From contig NZ_LFME01000016.1 of assembly GCF_001043115.1 (NCBI RefSeq), positions 1 to 64,000 on the forward strand: a DNA stretch of 64,000 nt, written 5' to 3'. Positions within the stretch are counted from its first letter, which is position 1, and each line of letters opens with the position of its first letter. The stretch comes from Xanthomonas sp. NCPPB 1128 (lineage in GTDB: Bacteria; Pseudomonadota; Gammaproteobacteria; Xanthomonadales; Xanthomonadaceae). Under the pieces are notes generated by a model. The model ran no database searches. It was not told where the DNA came from and saw only the letters and a program-made list of their open reading frames with translations. A program made the position numbers and the translations under genes. This document shows positions 59,887 to 64,000 of this stretch, piece after piece.

Positions 59887-60609
59887 ATGCACGAAGACAC
59901 CCTTTCCCCGACGCTCTGGTACTACGTCGATGCCGCACGCGAGCGGCACGGCCCGTTGCCGGCGCCCGCCCTGCTGGAACGCCTGCACGACGGTCGCCTG
60001 CAGCGCGAGACCCTGGTCTGGCGCGAAGGCCTGCCGGAGTGGCGGCCGCTGCACGCGGTCGCCGCCGAGCTGGGCCTGCCCGATACCCCCATTCCACCGC
60101 CGTTGCCGCCACCGCTGCAGGCAGCCGCTCCCGCGAGCCCCGCTGCCGTCGCCGCGCCACGCAGCGGCCTGTCCGGCTGCGCCATCATGGCCATCGTCGG
60201 CGCGATCGGCGGGGTGCTGCTGGTGGCGTTCCTGGGCATCGCCGCGGCAATCGCCCTGCCTGCCTATCAGGACTACCTGGCCCGCGCGAAGGTCACGCAG
60301 GCCCTCGGCGACCTGGCGCCGCTGAAGGACCAGATCGCCGCCTTCGCCGCGCAGGAGCACCGCTGCGCGGTGAACGGCGACACCGGCTTCGGCACCCCCG
60401 AGAGTTATGCCGGCACGTCCATCGCGCAGGTGCGGATCGGCCGCTTCGACAACGGCCACTGCGGCCTGGAAGCCACGCTGCGCCTGCCCGAGCACAAGCG
60501 CCTGGATGGCAAAGCGCTGTGGCTGGACTACGATGAGCGCACGTCCGCCTGGAACTGCAGTTCCGACCTGGACGACCGCGACCTGCCGGTCCACTGCCGC
60601 GGCGGCTGA
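59887..60609 (+). CDS. GYF_2-domain protein with a type IV pilin-like segment
   Basis: A 240-residue protein. Residues 9-55 (LWYYVDAARERHGPLPAPALLERL to TLVWREGLPEWRPL) form a GYF_2 domain. A Pro/Ala-rich linker covers 66-92. A hydrophobic helix follows at about 98-125, continuing into IALPAYQDYLARAKVTQALGDLAPLKDQIAAFA, which closely resembles the N-terminal helix of type IV pilins but is internal and lacks a prepilin peptidase site. The C-terminal part has a pilin-like cysteine pair. The next gene has the same GYF_2 start. Confidence 0.75.
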   Translation: MHEDTLSPTLWYYVDAARERHGPLPAPALLERLHDGRLQRETLVWREGLPEWRPLHAVAAELGLPDTPIPPPLPPPLQAAAPASPAAVAAPRSGLSGCAIMAIVGAIGGVLLVAFLGIAAAIALPAYQDYLARAKVTQALGDLAPLKDQIAAFAAQEHRCAVNGDTGFGTPESYAGTSIAQVRIGRFDNGHCGLEATLRLPEHKRLDGKALWLDYDERTSAWNCSSDLDDRDLPVHCRGG

Positions 60610-60646
60610 CCGGCACACCGTTTTCGACTGCACCCCGGGGAAAAGA

Positions 60647-61594
60647 ATGACTGAGTGGTACTACGCCGACGCGGCGCAGCAGCGCCATGGGCCGCTCGCG
60701 GCCGCCGACCTGCAACAGCGCTTCCAGCGCGGCGAGATCGGGTTGTCCACCCTGGTCTGGCGCGAAGGCCTCAGCGAGTGGCGCACCCTGGCCGAGTTCG
60801 TCGACGAACTCGGCCTGACCCAGGCGCCGGTCCCGGCACCTGCGTTGCCCCCCTTGGAGGCCGGCGCAGAGGTGCCGCCGCCTGCCCCGATCCCGGCCGT
60901 GCCCGACGCCTGGACCGCACCCGCCCCGGCCGCGGCGACCTCGCCCTACGCAGCGCCCAGCGCCGTGCTCGACGGCGGCGTGCGGGTGGTCGGCGGCGGC
61001 GAGGTGGTGCAGGCCGGGTTCTGGAAGCGCGTGGCCGCCTACCTGATCGACGCGTTCCTGGTCGGCATCGTCGCCAACGTGATCCAGTTCGTGGTGATGC
61101 TGGGCTTCTTCGGGATCAGCGGCTTCGGCAAGCAACCCGACTTCGCCACGGCCGCAGGCATCGTCATGCTGCTCCTGCTGTACCTGCTGCCGATGGCGAT
61201 CTCGGCGCTGTACTACGGCCTGTTCCACGCCTCCACCAAGCAGGCCACGCTGGGCAAGATGGCGGTCGGCATCAAGGTCGTGCGCACCGACGGCAGCCGC
61301 ATCACCGTGGCCCGCGGCGTGGGCCGCTATTTCGGCTTCATGCTGAGCAGCCTGACCCTGGGCATCGGCCTGCTGATGGCAGCCTTCACCGAGCGCAAGC
61401 AGGCCCTGCACGACATGCTCTGCGACACCCTGGTGGTGGACAAGTGGGCCTACACCGACCACCCGGAATGGCAGCAGCGCAAGCTGGGCACCGTCACCGT
61501 GGTGATCCTGTCGCTGTTCGGCCTGCTGATGGCGGGCGTGATGCTGCTGGTCGCCCTGGCGATCGGCATGGCCGCCAAGGGCGGCTGGCACTGA
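60647..61594 (+). CDS. GYF_2-RDD membrane protein
   Basis: A 315-residue protein. Residues 1-48 are a GYF_2 domain (EWYYADAAQQRHGPLAAADL to LVWREGLSEWRTL) closely similar to that of the preceding gene. A Pro-rich linker leads to an RDD domain with about four membrane helices: AGFWKRVAAYLIDAFLVG carries the R-D pair, then TLGKMAVGIKVVRTDG and RQALHDMLCDTLVV-type ends. GYF_2 domains bind proline-rich peptides. The duplicated domain suggests the two products interact or were copied. Confidence 0.85.
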   Translation: MTEWYYADAAQQRHGPLAAADLQQRFQRGEIGLSTLVWREGLSEWRTLAEFVDELGLTQAPVPAPALPPLEAGAEVPPPAPIPAVPDAWTAPAPAAATSPYAAPSAVLDGGVRVVGGGEVVQAGFWKRVAAYLIDAFLVGIVANVIQFVVMLGFFGISGFGKQPDFATAAGIVMLLLLYLLPMAISALYYGLFHASTKQATLGKMAVGIKVVRTDGSRITVARGVGRYFGFMLSSLTLGIGLLMAAFTERKQALHDMLCDTLVVDKWAYTDHPEWQQRKLGTVTVVILSLFGLLMAGVMLLVALAIGMAAKGGWH

Positions 61595-61706
61595 GTCCAG
61601 TGGGTTCCGGGCGCCACGCTGCCGCCCATACGGCGGCCCGGTCATCCGGCGCGGGCTTGACAGCGGGCGCCGGGCATGTCCACTAATAAATAAGCGCCGT
61701 AGCTGA

Positions 61707-61732
61707 ACGCCCGGGGGTTCCACCCCGGGCGT
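61707..61732 (+). terminator. GC-rich hairpin upstream of topA
   Basis: ACGCCCGGGG pairs with CCCCGGGCGT around a six-base loop, followed by CGGCTTCTCT, a poor but pyrimidine-rich tail. It lies 113 bases after the RDD gene and likely ends that transcript. Confidence 0.6.
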
Positions 61733-61832
61733 CGGCTTCTCTGCCAGACCGCAACGCTTCACTAACCGGAGCAATTGCGCCACCCTACCGCCCCCAGGGC
61801 GTCCGCCCACGCCCATCGAAGCCCGACCCGCC

Positions 61833-64000
<2,168 letters not shown>

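Overview
The window is high-GC chromosomal DNA that looks like Xanthomonas or a close Xanthomonadaceae relative. Support comes from the RpoD sequence, the dtd-rpoD and def-fmt-rsmB neighbourhoods, GC-rich codon use, GGAGCGGCTTCAGCCGC-type intergenic hairpins and GGGATTGGGGATT-type intergenic tracts. Most genes from 24 kb onward are ordinary core genes. The first 23.6 kb is accessory DNA that ends at a tRNA-Ile2(CAU) gene beside a tyrosine integrase.

Accessory region (1-23788). 1-2763 holds a coiled-coil membrane protein, a small exported protein and a MASE1-type membrane protein with a decayed sensor-kinase tail. 3065-22407 looks like a DNA phosphorothioation (PT) defence island built as two convergent, tightly overlapping operons. 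The plus-strand operon encodes a probable SspF, SspG and SspH (restriction/interference module), followed by a membrane protein and a nucleoside deoxyribosyltransferase-like protein. The minus-strand operon encodes integrase, a 38-residue ORF, SspA (cysteine desulfurase), SspB (DUF4007), SspC (large ATPase), SspD (PAPS-reductase-like) and then a 988-residue protein with the order helix-turn-helix, HNH nuclease, NB-ARC ATPase, TPR. The HNH-STAND protein (ATGA-coupled to sspD) and the membrane/deoxyribosyltransferase pair (coupled to sspH) are not part of the PT systems I know. They are the best candidates for an undescribed component.

Core region. The GlgE alpha-glucan pathway is a three-gene operon (glgE, treS-maltokinase fusion, glgB) joined by ATGA overlaps; its GlgE carries a large N-terminal, apparently dead amylase-like domain. 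Next is a mannoside-use locus: GH92 alpha-mannosidase, divergent from lacI-type regulator, sugar MFS permease and AGE-family (mannose isomerase-like) enzyme. Then come rpoD, dtd, a lipid A-type acyltransferase, a GNAT, a RibA-like GTP cyclohydrolase II and two bacterial PH-domain membrane proteins. A long minus-strand run follows: def, fmt, a 54-residue ORF, rsmB, an ArnT-like transferase and LPS/envelope genes (GT4, O-antigen ligase-like, WaaE-like GT2, glycerophosphotransferase-like). The plus strand then carries a LysM protein, dprA, smg, two GYF_2-domain membrane proteins and topA, which runs off the window.

Assignments rest on reading the translations and motifs by eye. No database search or alignment was run.
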